NCBI GenBank assembly: GCA_017548385.1
Contig: JAFZAE010000229.1
Location: forward strand, 1-61,493
Direction of reading: 5' to 3'
Length of the DNA: 61,493 nt
Source: Prevotella sp.
Lineage (GTDB): Bacteria; Bacteroidota; Bacteroidia; Bacteroidales; Bacteroidaceae
Under the pieces are notes generated by a model, which worked only from the letters and a program-made list of their open reading frames with translations, ran no database searches and had not been told where the DNA came from. Position 1 is the first letter of the stretch. Each line of letters starts with the position of its first letter. The translations under genes and the position numbers were made by a program. Shown in pieces: positions 8,040 to 17,151 of this stretch.

Positions 8040-8481
8040 TAATGGTACACGCACGATAGATTTGTTCCGCGAAAATGAGTCGTACCAACTGATGGGAGAA
8101 GGTCATCTTGGAAAGGGACAGTTTTTCGTTTGCACGTTGATAGACGGCAGCTGAAAAACCATATGCACCACCTATCACAAACACCAATCTCCTTCCACTT
8201 TGTTGTCGCTTTTCAAGCCATCTGGCAAATTCCACACTGCGTAGTTCCTGACCATGTTCGTCAAGAAGTACCACATAATCGCCTTCCTGTATTTTGTTCA
8301 ATAGCAATTCACCCTCACGCTCTTTCTGTTGGGGGATACTCATGTTTTTTGTATTCTTCAATTCTGGAAGAACTTGTATCTCGAATGGCATGTAATGACC
8401 AATTCGATCCACATAGTCATCGATGCAGCACGACACATGTTTGTTGGTGGTTTTTCCTATCAGAAGTAGCAGACTTTTCAT
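8011..8481 (-). CDS. rlmH: 23S rRNA pseudouridine-1915 N3-methyltransferase
   Basis: 156 residues, the RlmH (YbeA) length. The SPOUT-fold knot region is clear: YVVLLDEHGQELRSVEFA (about 68-85), VFVIGGAYGFS (100-110) and the C-terminal LSLSKMTFSHQLVRLIFAEQIYRA. The enzyme methylates pseudouridine 1915 in helix 69 of 23S rRNA in assembled 70S ribosomes. The initiator ATG opens MKSLLLLIGKT, the usual N-terminus. A close promoter match lies about 35 bases upstream. The 3' end overlaps maf. Confidence 0.95.
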   Translation of the reverse strand: MKSLLLLIGKTTNKHVSCCIDDYVDRIGHYMPFEIQVLPELKNTKNMSIPQQKEREGELLLNKIQEGDYVVLLDEHGQELRSVEFARWLEKRQQSGRRLVFVIGGAYGFSAAVYQRANEKLSLSKMTFSHQLVRLIFAEQIYRACTIIKGEPYHHE

Positions 8482-8514
8482 GAAAAAAAGAAAATATGTG
8501 GATAATTAGGGGTG

Positions 8515-8545
8515 TAAAGATAGTTTTTTTTCTTTGATTGACAAA
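8515..8545 (-). promoter_or_regulatory. rlmH promoter
   Basis: On the minus strand TTTG (8545-8542) is followed after 19 bases by TATCTTTA (8522-8515), one mismatch from the TAnnTTTG box, 33 bases before the rlmH start. Confidence 0.55.
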
Positions 8546-8617
8546 TTACTGATGTGTTCTTTTTATTAAAAATGTAAAAAACCGCCCATATGAATAAAGA
8601 TTATCAAAACTTTTTAT

Positions 8618-8625
8618 TATCTTTG
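8618..8625 (+). promoter_or_regulatory. -7 box of the phosphoglucomutase gene
   Basis: TATCTTTG, a perfect -7 match, 48 bases before the ATG. No clear TTTG lies at the expected upstream spacing. Confidence 0.55.
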
Positions 8626-8673
8626 CATGAAAATCTACAACTATTTGCAGAAAACACCTAATTTTATAATAAT

Positions 8674-10422
8674 ATGGAAAATAACGAACTGATTTTGCAG
8701 TGTGTGGCAAGGGCCCAAAAATGGCTTGCGCCAGCGTTTGACGAGGAAACTCGTAATGCCGTACAGGCAATGATTGACAATGAGGATAAGACGGAACTCA
8801 TTGACGCTTTCTACCGTGATCTTGAATTTGGTACTGGTGGCTTGAGAGGAATCATGGGAGCTGGTACCAATCGCATGAACAAGTATATCGTTGGTATGGC
8901 TACACAGGGCTTTGCCAACTATATTAACAAAGCTTTCCCCGGTCGTGATGACCTAAGCGTTGTCGTTGGTCATGACTGCCGCAACAACGGAAGAATGTTT
9001 GCTGAGACTGTGGCTGACATCTTCTCTGCCAATGGCATTAGGGTATATCTTTTTGAGAGCCTCAGACCTACGCCAGAAATCTCATATGCTATTCGCCATT
9101 TAGGATGCCAGGCTGGTGTCAACGTGACGGCATCACATAATCCTAAGGAATATAACGGATACAAGGCTTACTGGGATGATGGCGCACAGGTGCTTGCACC
9201 ACACGACAAGGGTATCATCGACGAAGTGAACAAGGTATCTATCGAAGATGTGAAGTTTGAGGGCAATAAGGATCTTATCACCATCATTGGTGGAGAGATG
9301 GACTGGGACTACCTGCAGGCTGTCAAGGAGGCTATGGTCGATCAGGAGGTTATCTTAAGAAACAAAGACCTCAATATTGTTTATTCGCCAATGCACGGCG
9401 CTGGTCGTGTTATCATTCCGATGGCTCTGCGTTCATGGGGATTCCAGAATATCCATGTCGTGCCAGAGCAGATGGTGATTGATGGCAACTTCCCCACCGT
9501 GGTATCGCCAAACCCAGAGAATGCCGAGGCTATGACATTGGGTATGAAACTGGGTACAAAATTGAATGCCGACCTTGTCATCGCTTCTGATCCTGATGCC
9601 GACCGTCTGGCTATTGTTTGCCGCAATGCCAAGGGCGAATGGGAAATTCTTAATGGTAACCAGACCTGTATGATGTTCAGTTGGTATATTATTGCCAACA
9701 AGAAGAAACTTGGACAGCTTAAGGGCAATGAGTTTATTGTCAAGACCATTGTCACCACAGAGGTTATCAAGAAGATTGCCGAGAAGAATGGCGTGAATAT
9801 GCGTGACTGCTACACTGGATTCAAGTGGATTGCAAACGAAATCCGTGTATCTGAAGGCAAAGAGAAGTATATCGGTGGCGGTGAGGAAAGCTTTGGATAC
9901 CTGCCATTTGACAAAGTTCGTGACAAAGACTCACCAGCTTCTATCTGCTTGATTTGTGAAATTGCAGCATGGGCAAAGGACAATGGCAAGACTCTCTATG
10001 ACTTGCTCATGGATATTTATGCCGAGTATGGATTCTCACGTGAATCTACCATCAACGTGGTCCGTCCAGGAAAAACAGGTGCTGACGAAATCAAGCAAAT
10101 GATGACCGATTTCAGAAACAATCCACCAACCGATCTTGGCGGTTCAAAGGTTGTTCTGTCTAAGGACTTCCAAAAACTTGAGGCACGTGCAGAGGATGGT
10201 ACTGTCACAAAACTTGACATGCCAGACAAATCCAATGTGCTGCAATGGTTCTGTGACGATGGCACAAAGGTCAGTGTACGTCCATCAGGCACGGAGCCAA
10301 AGATTAAGTTCTATCTTGAGGTCAAGGATCCTTCCTTCAAGTGCGCTGGATGCTATGAGCGCTGCATGGAAGCTGCAGAGGAGAAAATCGCTGGTATCAA
10401 GAAGAGCCTCAATCTTGACTAA
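8674..10422 (+). CDS. pgm: Phosphoglucomutase/phosphomannomutase (alpha-D-phosphohexomutase)
   Basis: 582 residues, the length of the PgcA/PGM2-like subgroup. Motifs in order: FGTGGLRGIMGAG near 50-62, the phosphoserine loop TASHNPKEYNGYKAY (about 150-164), metal-binding DPDADRLAIV, the sugar-specificity loop GGGEESFGY, and phosphate-binding RPSGTEPKIKFY near the C-terminus. It interconverts hexose 1- and 6-phosphates for glycogen, capsule and sugar-nucleotide synthesis. Monocistronic by appearance: its own -7 box upstream and a strong palindromic terminator 45 bases downstream. A second, GlmM-like paralogue is at 37311-38696. Confidence 0.94.
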   Translation: MENNELILQCVARAQKWLAPAFDEETRNAVQAMIDNEDKTELIDAFYRDLEFGTGGLRGIMGAGTNRMNKYIVGMATQGFANYINKAFPGRDDLSVVVGHDCRNNGRMFAETVADIFSANGIRVYLFESLRPTPEISYAIRHLGCQAGVNVTASHNPKEYNGYKAYWDDGAQVLAPHDKGIIDEVNKVSIEDVKFEGNKDLITIIGGEMDWDYLQAVKEAMVDQEVILRNKDLNIVYSPMHGAGRVIIPMALRSWGFQNIHVVPEQMVIDGNFPTVVSPNPENAEAMTLGMKLGTKLNADLVIASDPDADRLAIVCRNAKGEWEILNGNQTCMMFSWYIIANKKKLGQLKGNEFIVKTIVTTEVIKKIAEKNGVNMRDCYTGFKWIANEIRVSEGKEKYIGGGEESFGYLPFDKVRDKDSPASICLICEIAAWAKDNGKTLYDLLMDIYAEYGFSRESTINVVRPGKTGADEIKQMMTDFRNNPPTDLGGSKVVLSKDFQKLEARAEDGTVTKLDMPDKSNVLQWFCDDGTKVSVRPSGTEPKIKFYLEVKDPSFKCAGCYERCMEAAEEKIAGIKKSLNLD

Positions 10423-10467
10423 TCACCATCGCCTATTGCATCTATAGAAACTATAGCTTCTATCTCA

Positions 10468-10507
10468 AATAAAAGAGGTCATTCCAATTGGAATGACCTC
10501 TTTTATT
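10468..10507. terminator. Perfect 40-bp palindrome, bidirectional terminator
   Basis: The 20-base arms (AATAAAAGAGGTCATTCCAA and its exact complement) meet without a spacer, giving a GC-containing stem flanked by A/T runs on both sides, so it can end transcripts from either direction. It separates pgm from the convergent Lys/Glu-rich protein gene and includes two bases of that gene's stop codon. Confidence 0.88.
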
Positions 10508-10967
10508 ACATCTTCCCGAGTTTTTTGAGGGCTTTTTGTTTTTCTTTCTCGGCTTTTTCTGCTTTTTTCATCAGTTTTTCCTGTCTTTTTAATTCTTTTT
10601 CCCTGGCCTTATTGTCCTTCTCTATACGTTTTTTCTCTTTTTCGGCTTCCTTGCGGGCTTTCTCTGCTTCTTTTTCGGCTTTTTTAGCCTCTTTACGAGC
10701 TTTTTCTGCTTCTTTTTCAGCCTTCTTAGCTTCCTTTTCCTGCTTCTTGGCTTCTTTTGCACGTTCTTCCTGTTCTTTCTGGAATTTCTCGGCTTTTTCC
10801 TTCTCACGTTTGGCTTCTTCCAATTGAGCCTCGCGGGTAGCTTGTTGTTGTTGGATTTGCTCTGGAGTCAGGGCTTCCTGTGGGTCATTAGTAACCACTT
10901 GGGCATTGGCGCTTAGGCAGCAAGTCATGACGGCTATTACCATCAGAAATAAAGATTTCTTTTTCAT
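10506..10967 (-). CDS. Exported Lys/Glu-rich coiled-coil protein
   Basis: 153 residues from the ATG at 10967, which opens a good signal peptide (KKKSLFLMVIAVMTCCLSANAQ). The frame is open 9 codons upstream, but those precede the signal peptide and lie nearer the promoter. After a short Gln-rich stretch (34-46) the protein is a continuous charged helix to the end, about two thirds Lys, Glu, Ala and Arg. A 14-residue unit KEAKKAEKEAEKAR is present twice perfectly (78-91, 92-105) and again in part, visible as a 42-bp DNA repeat. No catalytic domain is seen. It resembles the helical stalk of TolA-like proteins only in composition. Its own promoter and terminator make it an independent unit. Confidence 0.75.
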   Translation of the reverse strand: MKKKSLFLMVIAVMTCCLSANAQVVTNDPQEALTPEQIQQQQATREAQLEEAKREKEKAEKFQKEQEERAKEAKKQEKEAKKAEKEAEKARKEAKKAEKEAEKARKEAEKEKKRIEKDNKAREKELKRQEKLMKKAEKAEKEKQKALKKLGKM

Positions 10968-11002
10968 TGTAGTATAATTTAAGTGAATAAACATATTATT
11001 TG

Positions 11003-11033
11003 CAAAAATAGTGAATGTTGAGCATAAAACAAA
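11003..11033 (-). promoter_or_regulatory. Promoter of the Lys/Glu-rich protein gene
   Basis: Minus strand: TTTG (11033-11030), 19 bases, TATTTTTG (11010-11003), a full consensus match 35 bases before the chosen ATG. It would place the transcript start upstream of the ATG at 10967. Confidence 0.7.
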
Positions 11034-11097
11034 GCATAATGTCTATTTTTTGTTTATTCTAAAACTCAAATAGGTCATTAAACTGAGCAATGTTGAT

Positions 11098-11835
11098 TTA
11101 GAAAGTCCATTTCATGGCGATGGTGGGTATAGCATAGAATTTGTCATTACGACCCTGATTGTCGAAGACGAAGTTATTGCTAATTTCAACCTCGGTGCCG
11201 ATGCTCAGATGAAAATCGTCTAAACCGCGGAATGCATTGAGGTTAAGCCAAAGTTGTGGCTCTGTAATGGTAATCCAATTGCCTCGAACACTTTGATCAT
11301 ACCAGCAATCCAAGAATCCTGAAAAAGTAACCATGCGATTGGCTGTATTAATCCCCCAAACACAGGTGGCTTGAAAACTGGAAAAAGGTCGATTCCATGG
11401 ATTTTGACCCTTGAAATAATATTTATATAGTGTCTGGATGGAGAATGTACGTGAGAAGTCCGCACTCGCCCAGTTCCATGCCGGACCGGCCAGGAGTGAA
11501 TGTTGAAAACGGGTTGATTGATTATTCAGTTGGCTGGAACTCAAACCTCCGTCATATTCTACATGTGCAGCCCATCTTTTATCGTTGCTCAGGTTCATCT
11601 CACGAGAGATTTCCCAGTATGCACCTGCAACGCCATCATGAAAATAGTCTAAATCGACGAACAGGAAAGTGTTTCCCCATTTATCGGGCTTATAATTCTC
11701 TACCGTTGTGGTCATACTGGGACGCCCTGAAATGTTTGAGTTCAGATGTCCCATGTCGTAGTGTAACTGTACATTTTGTGAATGTACGGTTAGCATGGTT
11801 GATATAAAACAGATGGTGATAATAATTCTTTTCAT
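11098..11835 (-). CDS. DUF5020-family outer-membrane protein
   Basis: 245 residues from the ATG at 11835, which begins a signal peptide (KRIIITICFISTMLTVHS) and follows the yihY stop codon by 4 bases; an earlier in-frame start would overlap yihY. The mature part is made of alternating aromatic beta strands (NVQLHYDMGH, NTFLFVDLDYF, WAAHVEYDGG, WLNLNAFRG) and ends with KWTF, a terminal Phe typical of outer-membrane barrels. The family resembles Tsx-like channels in length and strand pattern; transported substrate unknown. It appears co-transcribed with yihY. Confidence 0.8.
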   Translation of the reverse strand: MKRIIITICFISTMLTVHSQNVQLHYDMGHLNSNISGRPSMTTTVENYKPDKWGNTFLFVDLDYFHDGVAGAYWEISREMNLSNDKRWAAHVEYDGGLSSSQLNNQSTRFQHSLLAGPAWNWASADFSRTFSIQTLYKYYFKGQNPWNRPFSSFQATCVWGINTANRMVTFSGFLDCWYDQSVRGNWITITEPQLWLNLNAFRGLDDFHLSIGTEVEISNNFVFDNQGRNDKFYAIPTIAMKWTF

Positions 11836-11839
11836 ATTT

Positions 11840-13228
11840 TTATACTTTATCGACTTCATAAGACTCTACTTTACTGATGGTGCTGACATCTATTTGGCCC
11901 AACGAAATGAGGAATTCATCGCGAGATTTTAAAATCCTTTCAAGGATATGCTCGTCTATCTTTTCTGAGATTTCAAGACGTTTCTTTGTCTTGTAGTACT
12001 GGCTTAGCTTTTCAACCATCGTACCAAGAGTGACAGATGAGATGTCAACGTAGGGATGATATGTGGGGGAGGCATCGCCTTTGTTGGTTTTCTGGTCGAG
12101 AAGCTTCACGGAGCAAAGGTCATCGAGCAACTCTGTGATTAGACGAAGTGGCAGATGGCTTTCCTCTCGTAGTTGCATGGCCGTATAATGATTGTCTCCT
12201 TTTTTAAAACGATTATAAATCATACTCAGCAACACGCTGCTGGTCATCAGACGATCTTCATAACTTAAATCATCCTTCCCAATTCTCATCTCTAAATAGT
12301 CTTGATTTTGAAAAATGTAGCATAATTCAGCAAAGTAGAGAATGATATACCATGATAGTTGAATCCATATCATAAAAAGAGGAAGAGCAGCCAACGAACC
12401 ATAGACAGCATTATACCCTGTCAGAAAACGTTGCCCTATCATATAGGCTTGTTGGAGTATCACCATAAACAGCGCCGTCATAATGCTCGGGAATATGGTG
12501 GAGCGGATATGTACCTTGGTGTTTGGAACTGATACGTTGATTACCACAAAGACCACCGACATCACAACGATGGGAATTAGGTGAATCAAAATTTTCACAA
12601 TAGGTGCCAGGAACACATAACTGTTGGCTTTGACAATATAGGCATAGATGGCGATATTGACACCAGAGATGATGACAATAGTGATGGGAACCATGAAAAA
12701 CATTGAAAGGTAATTGATGATCTTTCATGAAAGGTCACGGCTATCTTTTACATTCCAAATGCTGTCGAATACAGTCTCAACGTTGTTAATCAAGCTAATG
12801 ACACTATAGAGCATCACAATAATACCAAAGCCAATAAAGGTACTGCTAAGGGCATTGTTGAGGTATGAATTTGCGAAACGGATGATATAGTCGGCTACAT
12901 CTTGTTGACTTGACAAAATCCATCGAAGAAGATTCTCGGTCATGTCAGAATAGCCAAAACCACGGCTTACTGCCAAAACGATGGCCACCAATGGCACAAT
13001 GGAAAGGACTGTGTTGAAAGCCAGTGAGGCAGCGTAATACAACAGGTCTTTCTGAAAGAATAATTTAGTAGCAACACATATTTTGCGAAAGGTGTTATTG
13101 ATGGAACGAACAAAACGATTTGACACCTTGTCCTGGCACCAAATATCTTCATCAAAATACTGTCTTATGCGGTCGGTGATATGACCATGCCGAGGGGATT
13201 CCTCCTCGTGTTTTTCGTCCTTGTCCAA
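11840..13228 (-). pseudogene. YihY/BrkB-family inner-membrane protein, split by an in-frame TGA
   Basis: One 463-codon frame interrupted by a single TGA at 12727-12725. The upstream part (167 codons) has the family's cytoplasmic start and first membrane helices (YYAASLAFNTVLSIVPLVAIVLAV); the downstream part resumes without frame change at KIINYLSMFFMVPITIVII and carries the remaining helices and the cytoplasmic C-terminus. Intact relatives usually have Arg at such a position, so CGA to TGA is the simplest explanation. In addition no ATG lies at the 5' end: the only reasonable initiator is TTG at 13228, just after an in-frame stop. A minus-strand TATTTTTG box lies at 13305-13298. The downstream part could restart at Met 12703, but would lack the first helices. 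Function of the family is poorly defined. Confidence 0.82.
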
Positions 13229-13377
13229 TGCTATATAAGTTTAATCCCGAATCGGTCATTAGAAGAACCGAATGAGGAATCTGTTTGTTTTGTGCCGCAA
13301 AAATAGCGAAAAAACCTCAAAAATTTGCTTATGTCGAAAAAAAATGCGATTTTTGCGCCATCAAAAAAAAGAAATTG

Positions 13378-13956
13378 ATGAATATTGCCATTTTCGTATC
13401 TGGCAGTGGTACAAACTGCGAGAACATTATACGACATTTTCAGGAAAATGGTCATGCAAATGTGGCCTTGGTCATCAGCAATCGACGTGACGCTTACGCA
13501 TTGGTAAGGGCAGAACGATTGGGGGTGCCCACAAGGGTCATCTCAAAAGCCCAGTTGATAGATGAAACCATAGTGCTTCCCTTGCTTAATGAATATCATA
13601 TCGACTTTATAGTTTTGGCTGGGTTCTTGCTGATGATTCCTGAATACCTTATCCAGGCGTATCCTCGCAAGATGGTCAACCTGCATCCTGCTCTCCTTCC
13701 AAAATTTGGCGGAAGGGGTATGTGGGGACATCATGTCCATGAGGCTGTAAAGGAGGCTGGGGAAACTGTCACAGGGATGACGGTGCATTATGTCAGTGAG
13801 GTTTGTGATGGAGGGGAGATAATCGCTCAATATTCCACGCCGCTTTCTCCAGATGATACCCCTGATGACATCGCTGAAAAGGAGCATGTCCTCGAAATGC
13901 GCTATTTCCCAGAGGTAATCGACCAGTTGATTACTGCAATTGGTGCAGATTCTTAG
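13378..13956 (+). CDS. purN: Phosphoribosylglycinamide formyltransferase
   Basis: 192 residues from the ATG at 13378. The open frame extends 31 codons upstream, but GART proteins begin as here (MNIAIFVSGSGTNCENII). The enzyme transfers a formyl group from 10-formyl-tetrahydrofolate to GAR in purine synthesis. Motifs: SGSGTN phosphate-binding loop (8-13), VLAGFLLMIPEYLI, NLHPALLPKFGGRGMWG with the catalytic Asn-His, and TVHYVSEVCDGGEII with the catalytic Asp. Convergent with the second GH106 gene, 36 bases apart. purD lies elsewhere in the window (46713-47981), so the pathway is dispersed. Confidence 0.95.
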   Translation: MNIAIFVSGSGTNCENIIRHFQENGHANVALVISNRRDAYALVRAERLGVPTRVISKAQLIDETIVLPLLNEYHIDFIVLAGFLLMIPEYLIQAYPRKMVNLHPALLPKFGGRGMWGHHVHEAVKEAGETVTGMTVHYVSEVCDGGEIIAQYSTPLSPDDTPDDIAEKEHVLEMRYFPEVIDQLITAIGADS

Positions 13957-13992
13957 TCTCCCTAGTATTCCTAGTATTTCTGTGTTATTGGC

Positions 13993-16900
13993 TTATTCAC
14001 CTTTTTCTATTTTTATTACCACTGGTCCCAACAGACCTGCTGGCAGTAGTTCTGGTGTTTTCATACGGTATTTGGCATTGGTCCAGATACCATCATAGGG
14101 TGGGTGTCCGATGTCTGTTCCTCGTAGAGCATTAGCCCATGTGTTGACAACTTCAATTTCTATTTCATTTTCACCTTCTTTTATTGCATGGGAGATATCC
14201 ACTTGGTAAGGGGTTGTCCATGCAATACCACAATCGATACCATTAACACGCACATGAGCAAGGTCGTGAATTTCGCCGACATCCAACAAGGCTTGTGTAA
14301 TGATGAGGGTTCCAAAGATGTTGCATATTGTTGTGTAGATGGTTTTGCCACTATAATATTTGATGCCGTCTTCCAATGACTGACTCCAATCAAATAAATT
14401 GCTAACGTGATGTTGCTGACGGGTTTCTTTAAAGAAAACATCCCATTCCCCGTCGAGAACTATTGAGTCAGTGAATTGTGGAGCGTATTCTTCGATATCT
14501 GTTTGGGCTTCCCCTAGTTCTACAAATACACTCCCGTAAGCGGGAAGTGTGAGGGCGAGGCATGTCTTGGTGGCATTGATACGCTTCACATTTGGCTTTA
14601 AATACCGTTTGTTGAGTGGGTCATATACATGTATGGTGGTATAGCTTCCTTCTCTGAAAGATACGTCAATCGTTCGTTCCGTTGCCTGTTGGTTGGATAG
14701 AAAATAGGTTTCCCCTTTTTCGTCATGTCGATGTGTCCAAGCAATGCCTTCGGGTGCTTCCACATCACGAGAAATTCCATAAGTGGAAAGGTCTTCTTCT
14801 GTGTGTGGCGTGTCGATAATGATTACACCTGCTTTTTTGAACTCCTCAATTTTAGATGCTAATTCTTTAGATAAAGTGATAAGGGAGGGATTCATAGGAT
14901 GGGGCGTTGGGAGTACGAGCACACGATAGCGGTTGCCACTAGGCAGGACTATACTGTTGCCATCGAGTTTGGCAAGTCGTAGCAGAGCATCTTTGTTTAT
15001 ACAATCGTACTGATAGCCACGCAAAGGGTTTACCCAATCATCTGGCGTGAAAATGTTGGCGGAGTGATTCACGCCAACAGGACTTTCCTTCATAGGCTGT
15101 CTGTAGTTTTCAATACGCTCTTTTTCCTTGAGATATCGTTTGCTGCCAATCAATCCAGGAAGTATGTTCACGAGACGGTCGGGGAGAAGAGAGCGACTTG
15201 GATATTCCTCCCCTGTGAAGACGAGGAGATCGGCCACGGCATAACCAGTCTGAAGATGACGCTGGCATTCAGTGATATATTCTACCAATCCTTTCGATTC
15301 TTCATACCATGTCTGGTCGCGTTGGAAAAACAATCCGATGCCGTCGAGTGTCATGCCTGGTCGGCGGTCAGTCCATGGGTTATGAGTATCGACGTGGAAT
15401 ACCAAACGATTCATACCTAACGCGAGGTTTAAATCAAGTAGTGGCTTAATCATGGCAGGTGTCTCATTCCATATGCCACGAACCTCAGTAAAGCCTTCAC
15501 CCTGAATGATTCGTTTTCCATAAATGTGGGCGCCACTGATGGCATCGGCCATATCATTTGGTTTGTCGTGAGTGGGAGAATTGAGCCAATATTCACCCAT
15601 AGGAATATCTACATAGCGGAAATGGTCAATCCCATCACATACCATAGTGGGCGCCATGCTCTCTGACGACAATTCGCAACCATATTCATGGGCTCGTTTT
15701 GCCACGACAGAGAAAAAACAATCGTTCACTAACTCATTGATGGTTTTGCGTACATCGCGTAACACTCGCTCGCTATCCTCGGCACTGTTGATGGGGTAGC
15801 CGGCCATTACGGGAAGCCATGGGAGGAGGTCGTAGCCACGACGTTTTTTAAATTCTTTGGCAAAATCTTTGTTCCAGTTTTGTGAACCACATTCCCAACT
15901 ATCCACATGTAGCATCTTGATTACAGATGAATGAGGACGTTTCATAAATTCTCCAAACCAGTGGTTTATCTGTTTCTCCACGGTTGCTTGTGAGAATTTA
16001 TCACATTCCAATCCTCTGGCACCACCGCCAGTGGCATTGGTATACCCGTTGCTGGCATGGCCCATGCGTAGGATAAGCCAACGGCCAGTGGGTAGAGTAG
16101 TGGTCACCTTATCATGAAAAATGGTAAGCCGGTGCATCTCATTCTGGCGGATACAGAGGGTATTGGGAAGTTCTTCGACGGTGCTTTCTGGTGCTACTCG
16201 CCAGACATAGCCTGCCTTACCTTCCCATTGGTGGATGCGAGGGACATCGGACAATTCAATATCTTTGATTTTCAAGTTGGGACGCCATTTTGCTGCGTCA
16301 AGGTCCTCGCTGCCAGGTTCTGTACCTACAGGAGTCCATGAAAAACGAAAAAAACGAGCCTGTGTTGAGGGAATGGAATAGGTATGGGCAAACCCGGAAT
16401 CTTGCCATCCTTGCCGCGATGGCATCATTTGAGTTACCTCAATGAATTCTTCGCCATCGTCACTAACTGATAACTTCAGACGCTGCGACTGGATGTTGTT
16501 GCCGCCAGGATGAATAATGATACTGCGGACAGTGGTTGGATGGGAAAATTCATATTGTATCCAACAGGGTTCATTGGAACGGAATGTGCCGCTTGAGTCA
16601 CGGGTGACGGTCGACGAAAAGGTTATGGCATCTTCATGCAATTTCCCTTTTGTCCCCTCTGGTAGTGGAAGAGCATAACAGACGATGTCTTCGTAATAGT
16701 CATCGGGAGTGGTAGGGTGGGGAAGCCGAACATTGATACGACCGCTACCCTCGACGATAGTGTCGCTGAAGACGATATGCTGCATCGACTCTGCAGGGGT
16801 AATCCAAGGACCGCCTGCAAGAGCAAAACCATCGCATAAATGGATGCCCATGTGTAAGCCAAGGCTGTCGGCTATGGAGAGGGATTCATCCACCATCTCC

Positions 16901-17151
16901 CAGAATGTGGGATTCAGCTGTGTGGCTTTACCTTCATATTCAGGCATCTTATCTGGACCATAGATGGGCATTAAATAACAACCACCCAGACCAATACGGC
17001 TCATCCCTTCAAGGTCGGCCTTGATTCCTTCTTTACTCACTGCACCATACATCCAATACCAGAATGTCCAAGGACGTGCAGGATCCCAACCGTCGGCATA
17101 CACCATGCCAACGGTCGCCATCATCATAAGAATCAGAATCGTACGTTTCAT
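13993..17151 (-). CDS. GH106-type alpha-L-rhamnosidase (second copy)
   Basis: 1052 residues from the ATG at 17151, chosen because it opens a signal peptide (MKRTILILMMMATVGMVYA) and overlaps the GH2 stop codon as ATGA. The N-terminus DPARPWTFWYWMYGAVSKEG and RIGLGGCYLMPIYG identify the GH106 barrel; further family segments are MGIHLCDGFALAGGPWITP, LHVDSWECGSQNWN and ESMAPTMVCDGIDHF. A discoidin-like insert (about 195-290, with PTTVRSIIIHPGG) and a C-terminal jelly roll (about 920-1050) are present. It is about 200 residues longer than the copy at 3686-6253 and diverged, so the two probably cut different rhamnose linkages. Translationally coupled to GH2. Confidence 0.9.
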   Translation of the reverse strand: MKRTILILMMMATVGMVYADGWDPARPWTFWYWMYGAVSKEGIKADLEGMSRIGLGGCYLMPIYGPDKMPEYEGKATQLNPTFWEMVDESLSIADSLGLHMGIHLCDGFALAGGPWITPAESMQHIVFSDTIVEGSGRINVRLPHPTTPDDYYEDIVCYALPLPEGTKGKLHEDAITFSSTVTRDSSGTFRSNEPCWIQYEFSHPTTVRSIIIHPGGNNIQSQRLKLSVSDDGEEFIEVTQMMPSRQGWQDSGFAHTYSIPSTQARFFRFSWTPVGTEPGSEDLDAAKWRPNLKIKDIELSDVPRIHQWEGKAGYVWRVAPESTVEELPNTLCIRQNEMHRLTIFHDKVTTTLPTGRWLILRMGHASNGYTNATGGGARGLECDKFSQATVEKQINHWFGEFMKRPHSSVIKMLHVDSWECGSQNWNKDFAKEFKKRRGYDLLPWLPVMAGYPINSAEDSERVLRDVRKTINELVNDCFFSVVAKRAHEYGCELSSESMAPTMVCDGIDHFRYVDIPMGEYWLNSPTHDKPNDMADAISGAHIYGKRIIQGEGFTEVRGIWNETPAMIKPLLDLNLALGMNRLVFHVDTHNPWTDRRPGMTLDGIGLFFQRDQTWYEESKGLVEYITECQRHLQTGYAVADLLVFTGEEYPSRSLLPDRLVNILPGLIGSKRYLKEKERIENYRQPMKESPVGVNHSANIFTPDDWVNPLRGYQYDCINKDALLRLAKLDGNSIVLPSGNRYRVLVLPTPHPMNPSLITLSKELASKIEEFKKAGVIIIDTPHTEEDLSTYGISRDVEAPEGIAWTHRHDEKGETYFLSNQQATERTIDVSFREGSYTTIHVYDPLNKRYLKPNVKRINATKTCLALTLPAYGSVFVELGEAQTDIEEYAPQFTDSIVLDGEWDVFFKETRQQHHVSNLFDWSQSLEDGIKYYSGKTIYTTICNIFGTLIITQALLDVGEIHDLAHVRVNGIDCGIAWTTPYQVDISHAIKEGENEIEIEVVNTWANALRGTDIGHPPYDGIWTNAKYRMKTPELLPAGLLGPVVIKIEKGE

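Noticed and set aside
12725-12727. TGA in yihY as a recoded (selenocysteine) codon
   Set aside because: No selenocysteine insertion machinery or stem is seen, and YihY has no redox Cys at this site; Arg to stop is simpler.
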